NCBI RefSeq assembly: GCF_900109615.1
Contig: NZ_FOIX01000002.1
Span: 434,001-498,000, forward strand
Direction: 5' to 3'
DNA length: 64,000 nucleotides
DNA from: Kaistella antarctica
GTDB lineage: Bacteria; Bacteroidota; Bacteroidia; Flavobacteriales; Weeksellaceae
In this document: one piece after another, positions 40,603-48,559 of the stretch
How positions within the stretch are numbered: position 1 is the first letter of the stretch
Layout of the letters: the number at the start of each line of letters is the position of its first letter
Translations under genes and position numbers: made by a program
The notes under the pieces: generated by a model
What the model was told of the DNA's origin: nothing
The model's database searches: none
What the model saw: only the letters and a program-made list of their open reading frames with translations

Positions 40603-41796
40603 ATGATTTCTAAAAATTATCTGGAAAATTTACAGACCGAACTTCAAAATATTAAAAATGATGGCTTGTTCAAAACCGAACGAATCATTACTTCACAGCA
40701 ATCTGCAGTCATTGAAGCCAACGGAAAAACACTCTTGAATTTTTGTGCCAATAACTATTTGGGATTGTCGAATAATAAAGAAGTAATGAAAGCTTCCCAA
40801 GACATGATCGAAAGCCACGGCTACGGAATGTCTTCGGTACGTTTTATCTGTGGAACTCAGGATATTCATAAAGAATTAGAAGCTAAGATTTCTAAATTTC
40901 TAGGATTAGAAGACACGATTTTATATGCCGCGTGTTTCGATGCAAACGGCGGCGTTTTCGAACCATTATTTACGGACCAGGATGCCATTATTTCTGATGA
41001 ATTAAACCATGCTTCCATTATTGATGGCGTTCGTTTGTGTAAAGCAGCGAGATACCGGTACAAGAATAATAATATGGCAGATTTGGAAGCGCAATTGATT
41101 GAAGCTTCCAAAAAAGACCACCGATTTAGAATCATCGTGACGGATGGTGTTTTCTCAATGGATGGAATTGTCGCTGACTTAAAAGGACTTTGCGATTTGG
41201 CTGATAAATATGACTGTTTAGTAATGGTCGACGATTCTCACGCCACAGGATTCATCGGTAAAACTGGCCGTGGAACGCACGAAGCTAATGACGTCATGGG
41301 AAGAGTAGATATCATTACTTCTACTTTAGGAAAAGCTCTCGGTGGTGCCTTGGGTGGATTTACGTCAGGTAAAAAAGAAATCATCGACATGTTAAGACAG
41401 CGTTCAAGACCCTATTTATTCTCGAATTCTTTGGCTCCAGGAATCGTTGGTGCCGCGATAAAAGTTTTAGATATGATTTCTGATGATACCACTTTGAGAG
41501 ATCAAGTGATGGAAAATGCAGAATATTTTAGAAAAGAAATGAAAGCCAGAGGTTTTGATATTCCTGATGGTGAGGCAGCGATTGTACCAGTAATGTTATA
41601 CGACGCACCTTTAGCCCAAAAAATGGCCGAACATTTAATGGAGGAAGGAATTTACGTCATCGGATTTTTCTTCCCAGTTGTACCAAAAGGGAAGGCGAGA
41701 ATTAGAGTTCAACTTTCTTCGGCCCATACCAGAGAACACTTAGACAAAGCGATTGCGGAGTTTGAAAAAGTCGGAAAAGATTTGGGAGTGATTTAG
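40603..41796 (+). CDS. kbl: Glycine C-acetyltransferase (2-amino-3-ketobutyrate CoA ligase)
   Basis: 397 aa PLP enzyme of the alpha-oxoamine synthase family. Interconverts 2-amino-3-oxobutyrate plus CoA with glycine plus acetyl-CoA in threonine breakdown. Seen: [74 protein letters not shown], the PLP lysine in [15 protein letters not shown], and [18 protein letters not shown]. These distinguish Kbl well from KAS-type relatives (BioF, SPT). The tdh partner is not adjacent. Confidence 0.93.
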   Translation: MISKNYLENLQTELQNIKNDGLFKTERIITSQQSAVIEANGKTLLNFCANNYLGLSNNKEVMKASQDMIESHGYGMSSVRFICGTQDIHKELEAKISKFLGLEDTILYAACFDANGGVFEPLFTDQDAIISDELNHASIIDGVRLCKAARYRYKNNNMADLEAQLIEASKKDHRFRIIVTDGVFSMDGIVADLKGLCDLADKYDCLVMVDDSHATGFIGKTGRGTHEANDVMGRVDIITSTLGKALGGALGGFTSGKKEIIDMLRQRSRPYLFSNSLAPGIVGAAIKVLDMISDDTTLRDQVMENAEYFRKEMKARGFDIPDGEAAIVPVMLYDAPLAQKMAEHLMEEGIYVIGFFFPVVPKGKARIRVQLSSAHTREHLDKAIAEFEKVGKDLGVI

Positions 41797-41819
41797 AAAC
41801 TTCTTTTGAATTATATTTA

Positions 41820-41846
41820 AAACCTTCTGTAATGGAAGGTTTTTTT
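41820..41846 (+). terminator. Terminator of kbl
   Basis: Perfect 8-bp stem AAACCTTC (41820-41827) / GAAGGTTT (41835-41842), 7-nt loop, T7 run. Confidence 0.8.
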
Positions 41847-41910
41847 AGGTCTTAAAAGTTTAGGAAGCAACAAAAAATAAGTATGTTCGCACGGTATTAA
41901 TTTTATTGAA

Positions 41911-42339
41911 ATGTTTACAAAGCAAGAAGCACAGCAAATTAGAAAAGAATTCTGGATCGCCTTTGGAAAGAGTTTTCCAAGAAAGTGGATTTTATACCAT
42001 ACCAAAATTAAAGATTTCTCTTTTAAATTTAATGCTGATCCCAAAAAGGCTGAGGTTTCTTTAGATATAGAAATTACTGATGAACTCTTTCGGAATGCCT
42101 ATTTCGAAAAAATTTGGTCGCTGGAATCTATATTAGAGGAAGAAGTTGGCACCATTCAAAAAGATGAATATTACACTTTAGAAAACGGAAAAGTGATTTC
42201 TCGATTTTGGATTACCAAAGAAAACGTTTCTATTTATAATAAAAATACGTGGCAAGAAATCTTTGAATTTTTTATAGAAAAAATGGACGGATTTGAACGC
42301 GTGTATTACGAATATGAAGATTTTATTAAAGATGTGTAA
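41911..42339 (+). CDS. DUF4268 domain-containing protein
   Basis: 142 aa cytoplasmic protein of unknown function. The start FTKQEAQQIRKEFWIAFGK and FSFKFNADPKKAEVSLDIE, then WSLESILEEEVG and RFWITKENVSIYNKNTWQEIFEFFIEKMDGF (in parts) fit DUF4268, a fold sometimes found fused to nuclease-like proteins. This stand-alone form is common in Flavobacteria. No signal peptide or membrane helix. It converges on the Crp/Fnr gene with a 6-bp gap, and no terminator is visible between them. Confidence 0.75.
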   Translation: MFTKQEAQQIRKEFWIAFGKSFPRKWILYHTKIKDFSFKFNADPKKAEVSLDIEITDELFRNAYFEKIWSLESILEEEVGTIQKDEYYTLENGKVISRFWITKENVSIYNKNTWQEIFEFFIEKMDGFERVYYEYEDFIKDV

Positions 42340-42345
42340 GGAACC

Positions 42346-42993
42346 TTATCCGAATTTACGGATAGATTTTAAACCTTCACTATTAAGAATTTCTATTTGC
42401 TCGTCGGTATATTTAATGTAACCTTCGGTTGTAAAATCGTTCAGACATTTATTCACGTTTTCTCTTGAATATCCTAGAACCTCACTGATCTCTTTCTGTT
42501 TTAAAAATTGTAGGCAACCTTTTTCATTGTAGTGCAATAGGAAATCTGCCAGCGCACCATTGATTTTGAGAGCCTTGTAGCTTAAAAGATTTTTTGTTAG
42601 CGCGGTTACATTTTTAGAAGATTCGTTATAAACATCTACCAGGAATTTCGAATTGGTTGTAACAAATTTTTTGAAAACATTTTTTTCAAATTGAATAACT
42701 TGAGTTCCTTTCACGCCATAAGCTGAGAAAAAAACCGGATCCTCATTAAACAAATAACGCAATCCTATAAAATCCTTCTCGCCATACAGATCCATGAGGC
42801 GGCATTTATCGTCTTTTATTTTCACTTCTCCTTTGATAATATAAAAAACAGAAAACAGAAGACTTTCATTTTTAATGAACATTTCTTCCTGATCAAATTT
42901 CAGGAGCGACGCATTCGAGTTTAGAACCGCCTTTTCCCGATCGGTTAAGTGATCAAAAATAGGATTTTCTAAATATTCGTATGGTACAATCAT
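42346..42993 (-). CDS. Crp/Fnr-family transcriptional regulator
   Basis: 215 aa. An N-terminal cyclic-nucleotide-binding-type beta-roll (FDQEEMFIKNESLLFSVFYIIKGEVKI) and long dimer helix are followed by a winged helix-turn-helix (LKQKEISEVLGYSRENVNKCLNDF). The FNR-type N-terminal Cys cluster is absent, so it is not a classical oxygen sensor, and the cAMP-binding Arg/Glu set is not obvious either. It is divergent from the dcu-ansB-porin-aspA genes, with 192 bp between starts, and most likely controls them (inference). A TATATTGG near-match to the -7 element lies at 43011-43018 on its strand. Confidence 0.85.
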   Translation of the reverse strand: MIVPYEYLENPIFDHLTDREKAVLNSNASLLKFDQEEMFIKNESLLFSVFYIIKGEVKIKDDKCRLMDLYGEKDFIGLRYLFNEDPVFFSAYGVKGTQVIQFEKNVFKKFVTTNSKFLVDVYNESSKNVTALTKNLLSYKALKINGALADFLLHYNEKGCLQFLKQKEISEVLGYSRENVNKCLNDFTTEGYIKYTDEQIEILNSEGLKSIRKFG

Positions 42994-43077
42994 CGTTTCT
43001 TAATAAGGGGCCAATATACGGTGATTAAAATAAAAAAATTATCGCGCCAAGGTGAGATAAATCAACAAAATAAAAGT

Positions 43078-43147
43078 TCACACGCACCTGTGAGGAAACT
43101 AACAACTGACTGAAATATACTTCATATCGGAAAAATTTGAATCCGAT
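43078..43147. promoter_or_regulatory. Candidate regulator sites between the Crp/Fnr gene and dcu
   Basis: Two inverted repeats: TCACA-N6-TGTGA (43078-43093) and ATCGGA-N10-TCCGAT (43126-43147). The second spans an AAAATTTG near-match to the -7 element. Either could bind the divergent regulator. No exact TAnnTTTG is present for dcu, as expected of an activator-dependent promoter. Confidence 0.4.
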
Positions 43148-43185
43148 CTATTCCATCGCACCTTTACATAAATAAAAACAAGCAC

Positions 43186-44517
43186 ATGGAATACGCAGTA
43201 TACTTACAACTATTAGTGGTTTTGGCCGCTATATTTATAGGAGCCAAAGTAGGTGGGATTGGTTTAGGTATTTTTGGAATGTTGGGAATGTCTGTATTGG
43301 TGTTCTTATTTGGTCTACCTCCAGGAGAAGCACCGATAGAAGTAATGTTAATGATTGTTGCCGTAATTACTGCGGCCTCAGCGTTACAAGCAGCCGGCGG
43401 ACTAGAATATCTTGTTAAAGTAGCTGAGAAGATTTTAAGGAAAAATCCTGACTCTATAACTTTTCTTGCCCCTATTGTATGTTATGTTTTTACGTTTTTA
43501 GCGGGTACCGGTCACATTGCTTATTCTTTATTACCGATTATCGCTGAGATTGCTACAGAGAGCAAAGTGCGTCCCGAACGTCCTTTAAGTATCTCTGTTA
43601 TCGCCTCTCAACAAGCCATTACCGCAAGTCCTATATCTGCAGCAACTGCAGCTCTTTTAAGTACGAGCCTTTTAGGCGGTCAAGGTATTGAAATGATCGA
43701 CATTTTGATGGTCTGTGTGCCTGCAACAATCATTGGGGTTTTAGTAGGTGCCTTTGTAGTAAATTTTGTAGGCGTGGATTTAGAAAAAGATCCAGTGTAT
43801 CTTAAAAGATTGCAAGAAGGTTTAATAAAACACCACGAACCTTCTACAGGTGTCGATAATCAAGCTGGTTACAAACCGCTGATCGCTGTGGTTCTCTTCT
43901 TAATGGGAGTTTTCTCTGTAGTTCTTTTCGGTTCAATACCTAGTTTAAGACCCTCTTTTAATATCGATGGTGAAATCGTGAACGTTACTATGGCGCAGAT
44001 TATACAAATCATTATGATGTCTACGGCTGGAATGATACTTATTTTCTCTAAAGCCGATGTAACAAAAGCAGTCAATGGAAGTATTTTCATCGCCGGGATG
44101 CAAGCAGTTATTGCGATTTTTGGAATTGCGTGGATGGGTGATACTTTCTTCAATGGTAATTTGGCATTCTTTAAAGACAATATTCAAACAGTAGTTACTG
44201 CATATCCTTTCTTATTCGCCTTTGCTTTATTTGTAATGTCAATCCTTTTGTTCAGCCAAGCTGCAACAGTTAGAACGCTATATCCTTTAGGATTGGCCTT
44301 GGGAATTCCTCCACTAGCTTTACTAGCAATGTTCCCAGCAGTGAATGGTTATTTCTTCCTTCCTAATTATCCTACCGTAGTTGCCGCGATTAACTTCGAC
44401 CGGACTGGAACGACAAGGATCGGTAAATATGTGATCAATCACTCCTTTCAGATCCCAGGAATTGTTTCCACCCTTGTAGCGATAAGCGTTGGGTATCTCA
44501 TTATCAGTTTTATGTAA
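43186..44517 (+). CDS. Anaerobic C4-dicarboxylate transporter (DcuA/DcuB family)
   Basis: 443 aa, 10-12 membrane helices. Antiporter family for aspartate, fumarate, malate and succinate. Seen: VVLAAIFIGAKVGGIGLGIFG, ASALQAAGGLEYLVKVAEKILR, FLAGTGHIAYSLLPIIAE, ASQQAITASPISAATAAL, the cytoplasmic loop with YLKRLQEGLI, and FLPNYPTVVAAINFDRTGTTRIGKYVINHSF in parts. This fits DcuA/B rather than DcuC. First gene of a unit with asparaginase, porin and aspA, so aspartate import in exchange for succinate or fumarate is the likely role. Confidence 0.92.
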   Translation: MEYAVYLQLLVVLAAIFIGAKVGGIGLGIFGMLGMSVLVFLFGLPPGEAPIEVMLMIVAVITAASALQAAGGLEYLVKVAEKILRKNPDSITFLAPIVCYVFTFLAGTGHIAYSLLPIIAEIATESKVRPERPLSISVIASQQAITASPISAATAALLSTSLLGGQGIEMIDILMVCVPATIIGVLVGAFVVNFVGVDLEKDPVYLKRLQEGLIKHHEPSTGVDNQAGYKPLIAVVLFLMGVFSVVLFGSIPSLRPSFNIDGEIVNVTMAQIIQIIMMSTAGMILIFSKADVTKAVNGSIFIAGMQAVIAIFGIAWMGDTFFNGNLAFFKDNIQTVVTAYPFLFAFALFVMSILLFSQAATVRTLYPLGLALGIPPLALLAMFPAVNGYFFLPNYPTVVAAINFDRTGTTRIGKYVINHSFQIPGIVSTLVAISVGYLIISFM

Positions 44518-44560
44518 TTAAAAAATAAAAAATAATTTATAAATTTTTAAAATCATTATT

Positions 44561-45613
44561 ATGAAAACAATCACAAACTTAATGCTCGCAGTCTTATTGA
44601 CGATGTCTGCGGCTATTTCCGCTCAAAATGCGAAGATCAGAATTATTGCTACCGGTGGTACGATTGCCGGAGTAAGTAAATCAACTACAGAATCAAATTA
44701 CACCGCCGGTGAACTTGGAATCTATCAACTATTGCAAGCCGTTCCTGAGGTAAAAACGGTAGCGAATGTTACTGGAGAACAATTGGTAAAAATCGGTTCT
44801 CAAGATATGAATGATGACGTTTGGTTGAAACTTGCAAAAAGAATCAATGTACTATTAAATGAAGAAGGTTATGACGGAATTGTAATTACTCATGGTACCG
44901 ATACGATGGAAGAAACAGCTTACTTTTTGAATCTTACAGTTCATAGCCAAAAACCAGTTGTATTAGTTGGATCAATGCGTCCAGCAAATGCGATGAGTGC
45001 AGACGGACCTTTAAACTTATACAATGCAGTAGTTGTTGCAGCAAGCCCGGAATCTAAAGGAAGAGGAGTTATGGTTGCAATGAATGATATCATTTTAGAT
45101 GCACACGATGTTGCGAAAACAAGCACATTGGATGTAGCAACATTTAAAGGAGCTAATTACGGTTCACTTGGTTATATTCATAATGGTAAAGTGAACTACA
45201 ACAGAATGCCAGGCAACAAACACACATACCAATCAGTATTCAATGTTGATAAAATGAACAAATTGCCAACAGTGGGAATCGTTTATAGTTATTCAAACGT
45301 ATCAGACTTACCCATGAAAGCCTTCATCAATGCGAAGTTTGATGGTATTGTACACGCAGGCGTTGGTAACGGAAACTTCTACCACACTATTTTCGACTTA
45401 GCAATTGACGCACAGAAAAAAGGAATTCAAATCGTTCGTTCTTCTAGAATCCCTACAGGAGCAACAACTCTAGACGCTGAAATCGATGACGCAAAATATA
45501 ATTTCGTAGCCTCTCAAACTCTTAATCCACAAAAAGCCAGAATTCTATTAATGCTTTCGTTAACAAAAACTAAAGATTGGAAACAAATTCAGCAATATTT
45601 TAATGAATATTAA
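44561..45613 (+). CDS. ansB: Periplasmic L-asparaginase (type II)
   Basis: 350 aa. The signal peptide (LMLAVLLTMSAAISAQN) marks it as exported. Hydrolyses asparagine to aspartate and ammonia. Seen: first catalytic Thr in ATGGTIAGV, SQDMNDDVW, second catalytic triad in THGTDTMEETAYFL, GSMRPANAMSADGP, KTSTLDVATFKGANYG, and GVGNGN. This is the high-affinity secreted type. It lies 43 bp after the Dcu gene; the aspartate it releases in the periplasm is the natural substrate for that transporter. Confidence 0.94.
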   Translation: MKTITNLMLAVLLTMSAAISAQNAKIRIIATGGTIAGVSKSTTESNYTAGELGIYQLLQAVPEVKTVANVTGEQLVKIGSQDMNDDVWLKLAKRINVLLNEEGYDGIVITHGTDTMEETAYFLNLTVHSQKPVVLVGSMRPANAMSADGPLNLYNAVVVAASPESKGRGVMVAMNDIILDAHDVAKTSTLDVATFKGANYGSLGYIHNGKVNYNRMPGNKHTYQSVFNVDKMNKLPTVGIVYSYSNVSDLPMKAFINAKFDGIVHAGVGNGNFYHTIFDLAIDAQKKGIQIVRSSRIPTGATTLDAEIDDAKYNFVASQTLNPQKARILLMLSLTKTKDWKQIQQYFNEY

Positions 45614-45658
45614 TTGTAACACTTACAAAAGTCATTGAATAGATAAAATTAATTAGCA

Positions 45659-46819
45659 ATGAAAAAATATATAACAACCTTAGCCGCCTGCGTTTTCTCA
45701 CTGGGAGTTTATGCTCAGCAAAATCCTACTACAACTCCTGTTGAAGATAAGATTGAATCTTTAGAAAGTCACAACAAACAACTTAATATATTCTTCAATT
45801 TCCAGGCGAGTTTAGATGCTATAGCGACGGAAGGTCAAGATACAGAAGTGGCATTTAAAGCAAGACAATTGCGTTTGGAGATCAAAGGTGATCTTAATGA
45901 AAAAATCTTCTATAGGTTCCGTCATCGTTTGAATAAATCAACTGCCGCGCAATCTTTAGATAATCTTGCAAAAGCAACCGACATTATGTATGTTGGATAT
46001 AGAGCTACTGATAAATTTACGATTGTCGCTGGTAAACAGTCTCAAGCGTGGGGAACATTCGAATTTGATATCAACCCGATGAGTATTTACGAATATTCAG
46101 ACTTTATAGAAAACATGGATAACTTTATGTTGGGTGCCAACTTTATCTATCAAGCTACCAAAACGCAAGAGTTACAATTTCAGATTACCGACAGCCGAAA
46201 TTCAAAAATGGAAGATATTTATGGTGATTTATCTTCACAAGGTATCGAGGCATCTGCGAGTCCTTTAACCTATATTCTGAATTGGAATGGTAGTTTCTTA
46301 AATAACCAGTTTCAAACAAGATGGGCTTACGGAATTCAAACTCAAGCAAAAGACAAGTACTCTAACATGATCACGCTGGGTAATAAATTAAACCTTAGCA
46401 AATTTCAACTGGCTTTCGATTATATGAGAGCTGATGAAGATATTGACCGATTGGGTTACGCTACAATGGATGGTGCAGATTATTTAGCTGCGAATGATAT
46501 GAAAGTTTTTGAAGATGTTACTTCTAACACGTTCATCCTAAAAGCAGATTATCAACCAATGCCACAGTGGAATATTTTCGCAAAAGGATTATACGAAACC
46601 ACTTCGGTGAACAACGTACCAACTTATGACGATAATTTCAGAAAAGCGTACGGTTATTTCGGAGGTGTAGAATATATGCCGTTCAAAGATCAGGACTTAA
46701 AGGTTTTCTTAGCCTACATCGGCAGAAAGTATGAATTTACAGATGCTCTTCCTGCTCTGAAAGATTACAACACCAACCGAGTTAGTCTAGGATTGATGTA
46801 CAGAATTAAAGCTTATTAA
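45659..46819 (+). CDS. Outer-membrane porin (OprP/OprO-like beta barrel)
   Basis: 386 aa. Signal peptide MKKYITTLAACVFSLGVYA ends before QQ. A short helical start (EDKIESLESHNKQLN) precedes many alternating strands: FFNFQASLDAIA, FKARQLRLEIKGDLNEKIFYRFRH, FTIVAGKQSQAWGTFEFD, FQLAFDYMRADED, and a C-terminal VSLGLMYRIKAY with aromatic end. It fits the phosphate-selective porin O/P superfamily in layout. Placed between ansB and aspA, it probably lets asparagine, aspartate or dicarboxylates through the outer membrane (inference). Confidence 0.8.
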   Translation: MKKYITTLAACVFSLGVYAQQNPTTTPVEDKIESLESHNKQLNIFFNFQASLDAIATEGQDTEVAFKARQLRLEIKGDLNEKIFYRFRHRLNKSTAAQSLDNLAKATDIMYVGYRATDKFTIVAGKQSQAWGTFEFDINPMSIYEYSDFIENMDNFMLGANFIYQATKTQELQFQITDSRNSKMEDIYGDLSSQGIEASASPLTYILNWNGSFLNNQFQTRWAYGIQTQAKDKYSNMITLGNKLNLSKFQLAFDYMRADEDIDRLGYATMDGADYLAANDMKVFEDVTSNTFILKADYQPMPQWNIFAKGLYETTSVNNVPTYDDNFRKAYGYFGGVEYMPFKDQDLKVFLAYIGRKYEFTDALPALKDYNTNRVSLGLMYRIKAY

Positions 46820-46833
46820 ATTTAAAATAATTA

Positions 46834-46873
46834 AGAAGTGAGAAAGAATTACTTAAAAATTCTTTCCGCTTCT
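46834..46873. other. Stable hairpin between porin and aspA
   Basis: Inner arms GAAAGAATT (46842-46850) and AATTCTTTC (46858-46866), loop ACTTAAA, extended by AGAAG/CTTCT with one bulge. No T run follows, so it looks more like an mRNA-processing or protective hairpin than a terminator. Confidence 0.5.
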
Positions 46874-46956
46874 TATCATTTATTAATTTCTTTAAAAATT
46901 TAGAAGAATATTAAAATCAGAAATTCAGTAATAATTGAATTTTAAAATTTATTACA

Positions 46957-48363
46957 ATGGAAAATTATAGATTAGAATCCGACTTACTCGGAGAATTACA
47001 AGTTCCTAAAGACGCTTATTATGGAGTTCAAACTCAAAGAGCGGTAGACAATTTCTACATCACCGGTAACAAAATGGGTGAGTATCCAGAATTTGTAAAA
47101 GCGATTGCTTATGTGAAACTTGCCGCTGCGCAAACCAATCATGAACTGGGTCTTTTAGATGATAAAATGATGGCTGCAATTTCTCAGGCTTGTCACGAAA
47201 TTATCGACGGACAGTTTCACGATCAGTTTCCCGTAGATATGATTCAAGGTGGTGCCGGAACATCGGTGAATATGAATGCTAATGAAGTTATTGCCAACCG
47301 TGCCTTAGAAATAATGGGCTACGAAAAAGGAGATTATCAACATTGTTACCCGAATGATCATTTGAATCTTTCGCAGTCTACAAATGATGTATATCCGACC
47401 ACGGTTCGACTTACTGTCATCAGAATGAATCAGATCTTGGTGAAACATTTAGCTGAACTGAACAATTCATTCCGACAAAAAGGAACTGAGTTTAGCGATG
47501 TTATTAAAATGGGTCGCACGCAATTGCAGGATGCAGTTCCGATGACTTTGGGTCAAGAATTTGGAGCCTTTGCGGCAACTTTAGATGAAGAAATTACTTT
47601 GTTGAATAATATTTCTAATTTATTTTTAGAAATAAATATGGGTGGCACTGCAATTGGAACTGGAATTAATGCACCAAAAGGATATCCGATACTTTGTGCA
47701 GAAAAATTGGCCAAGTTAACGGGTGAAGATTTCGTATCTGCTCCAAATCTTGTGGAAGCTACACCAGATACAGGTTCTTATTTAATTTACTCTTCCGCCT
47801 TGAAACGTTTGGCGGTGAAACTCTCGAAAATATGTAATGATTTGAGATTGCTATCTTCAGGACCAAGAACAGGTCTTAATGAAATTAATCTTCCTGCCAT
47901 GCAGCCAGGTTCATCCATTATGCCAGGAAAAGTAAATCCTGTCATTCCAGAAGTAGTTAATCAAGTTTGCTTTAAAGTAATCGGTAATGATTTGACAGTA
48001 ACTTTCGCAGCTGAAGCAGGACAATTGCAATTAAATGTAATGGAGCCCGTGCTTTGTGCGTCGATTGTTGAATCAATGATCTACTTGCAAAGAGCTATGG
48101 ACACTTTGAGAACCAAATGTATTGATGGAATTACCGCTAACCGCGACGTTTGTAAAAACTTAGTGATGAACAGCATCGGTATCGTAACTGCGTTGAATCC
48201 TTACATTGGATACAAAGCCAGTACGAAAATCGCTCAACAAGCAATGGAAACCGGTAAAACTGTGTATGAATTAGTGTTAGAACAAAACATTCTTTCGAAA
48301 GAAAAATTAGATGATATTCTAGATCCGAAAAATATGTTGAGTGCTCACGATGCAGTGAACTAG
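46957..48363 (+). CDS. aspA: Aspartate ammonia-lyase
   Basis: 468 aa, fumarase/aspartase superfamily. Splits aspartate into fumarate and ammonia. Seen: YRLESDLLGELQVPKDAYYGVQT, MIQGGAGTSVNMNANEVIANRALE in parts, HLNLSQSTNDVYPT, GRTQLQDAVPMTLGQEFGA, and the catalytic loop GSSIMPGKVNPVIPE. The TSVNMN and YYGVQT forms separate it from fumarase C and argininosuccinate lyase only weakly, but context (asparaginase, Dcu) strongly favours aspartase. A 137-bp gap with a hairpin and the palindrome AATTCA-N8-TGAATT (46922-46941) precedes it, so it may have separate control. Confidence 0.93.
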   Translation: MENYRLESDLLGELQVPKDAYYGVQTQRAVDNFYITGNKMGEYPEFVKAIAYVKLAAAQTNHELGLLDDKMMAAISQACHEIIDGQFHDQFPVDMIQGGAGTSVNMNANEVIANRALEIMGYEKGDYQHCYPNDHLNLSQSTNDVYPTTVRLTVIRMNQILVKHLAELNNSFRQKGTEFSDVIKMGRTQLQDAVPMTLGQEFGAFAATLDEEITLLNNISNLFLEINMGGTAIGTGINAPKGYPILCAEKLAKLTGEDFVSAPNLVEATPDTGSYLIYSSALKRLAVKLSKICNDLRLLSSGPRTGLNEINLPAMQPGSSIMPGKVNPVIPEVVNQVCFKVIGNDLTVTFAAEAGQLQLNVMEPVLCASIVESMIYLQRAMDTLRTKCIDGITANRDVCKNLVMNSIGIVTALNPYIGYKASTKIAQQAMETGKTVYELVLEQNILSKEKLDDILDPKNMLSAHDAVN

Positions 48364-48375
48364 ATATTTAACTTT

Positions 48376-48474
48376 AATAATGGAGCCTAGGATTTAATGT
48401 TTGCTTTTAGATTTTTTGTTAAAAGTGTATTCCAAATTGTTTTTTTTCATAACAAAATCCTTAGCTCCGTTATT
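48376..48474. repeat. Long imperfect inverted repeat downstream of aspA
   Basis: 20-nt arms at 48376-48395 and 48455-48474 pair at 18 positions (one G-U), around a 59-nt AT-rich centre. The two outer blocks are AATAATGGAGC / GCTCCGTTATT and the inner are AGGATTT / AAATCCT. It is separate from the terminator at 48521. Could be a MITE-like remnant or a structured RNA 3' element. Confidence 0.45.
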
Positions 48475-48520
48475 TATTATTCATTCATTGGAAACTAATG
48501 TTTCACAAAAATGAAAATAA

Positions 48521-48556
48521 AAAAAACCTTCAAGATTATATCCTTGAAGGTTTTTT
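48521..48556. terminator. Bidirectional terminator between aspA and gldG
   Basis: Perfect 14-bp stem AAAAAACCTTCAAG (48521-48534) / its complement (48543-48556), 8-nt loop, with A and T tracts for both strands. Confidence 0.85.
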
Positions 48557-48559
48557 GAT

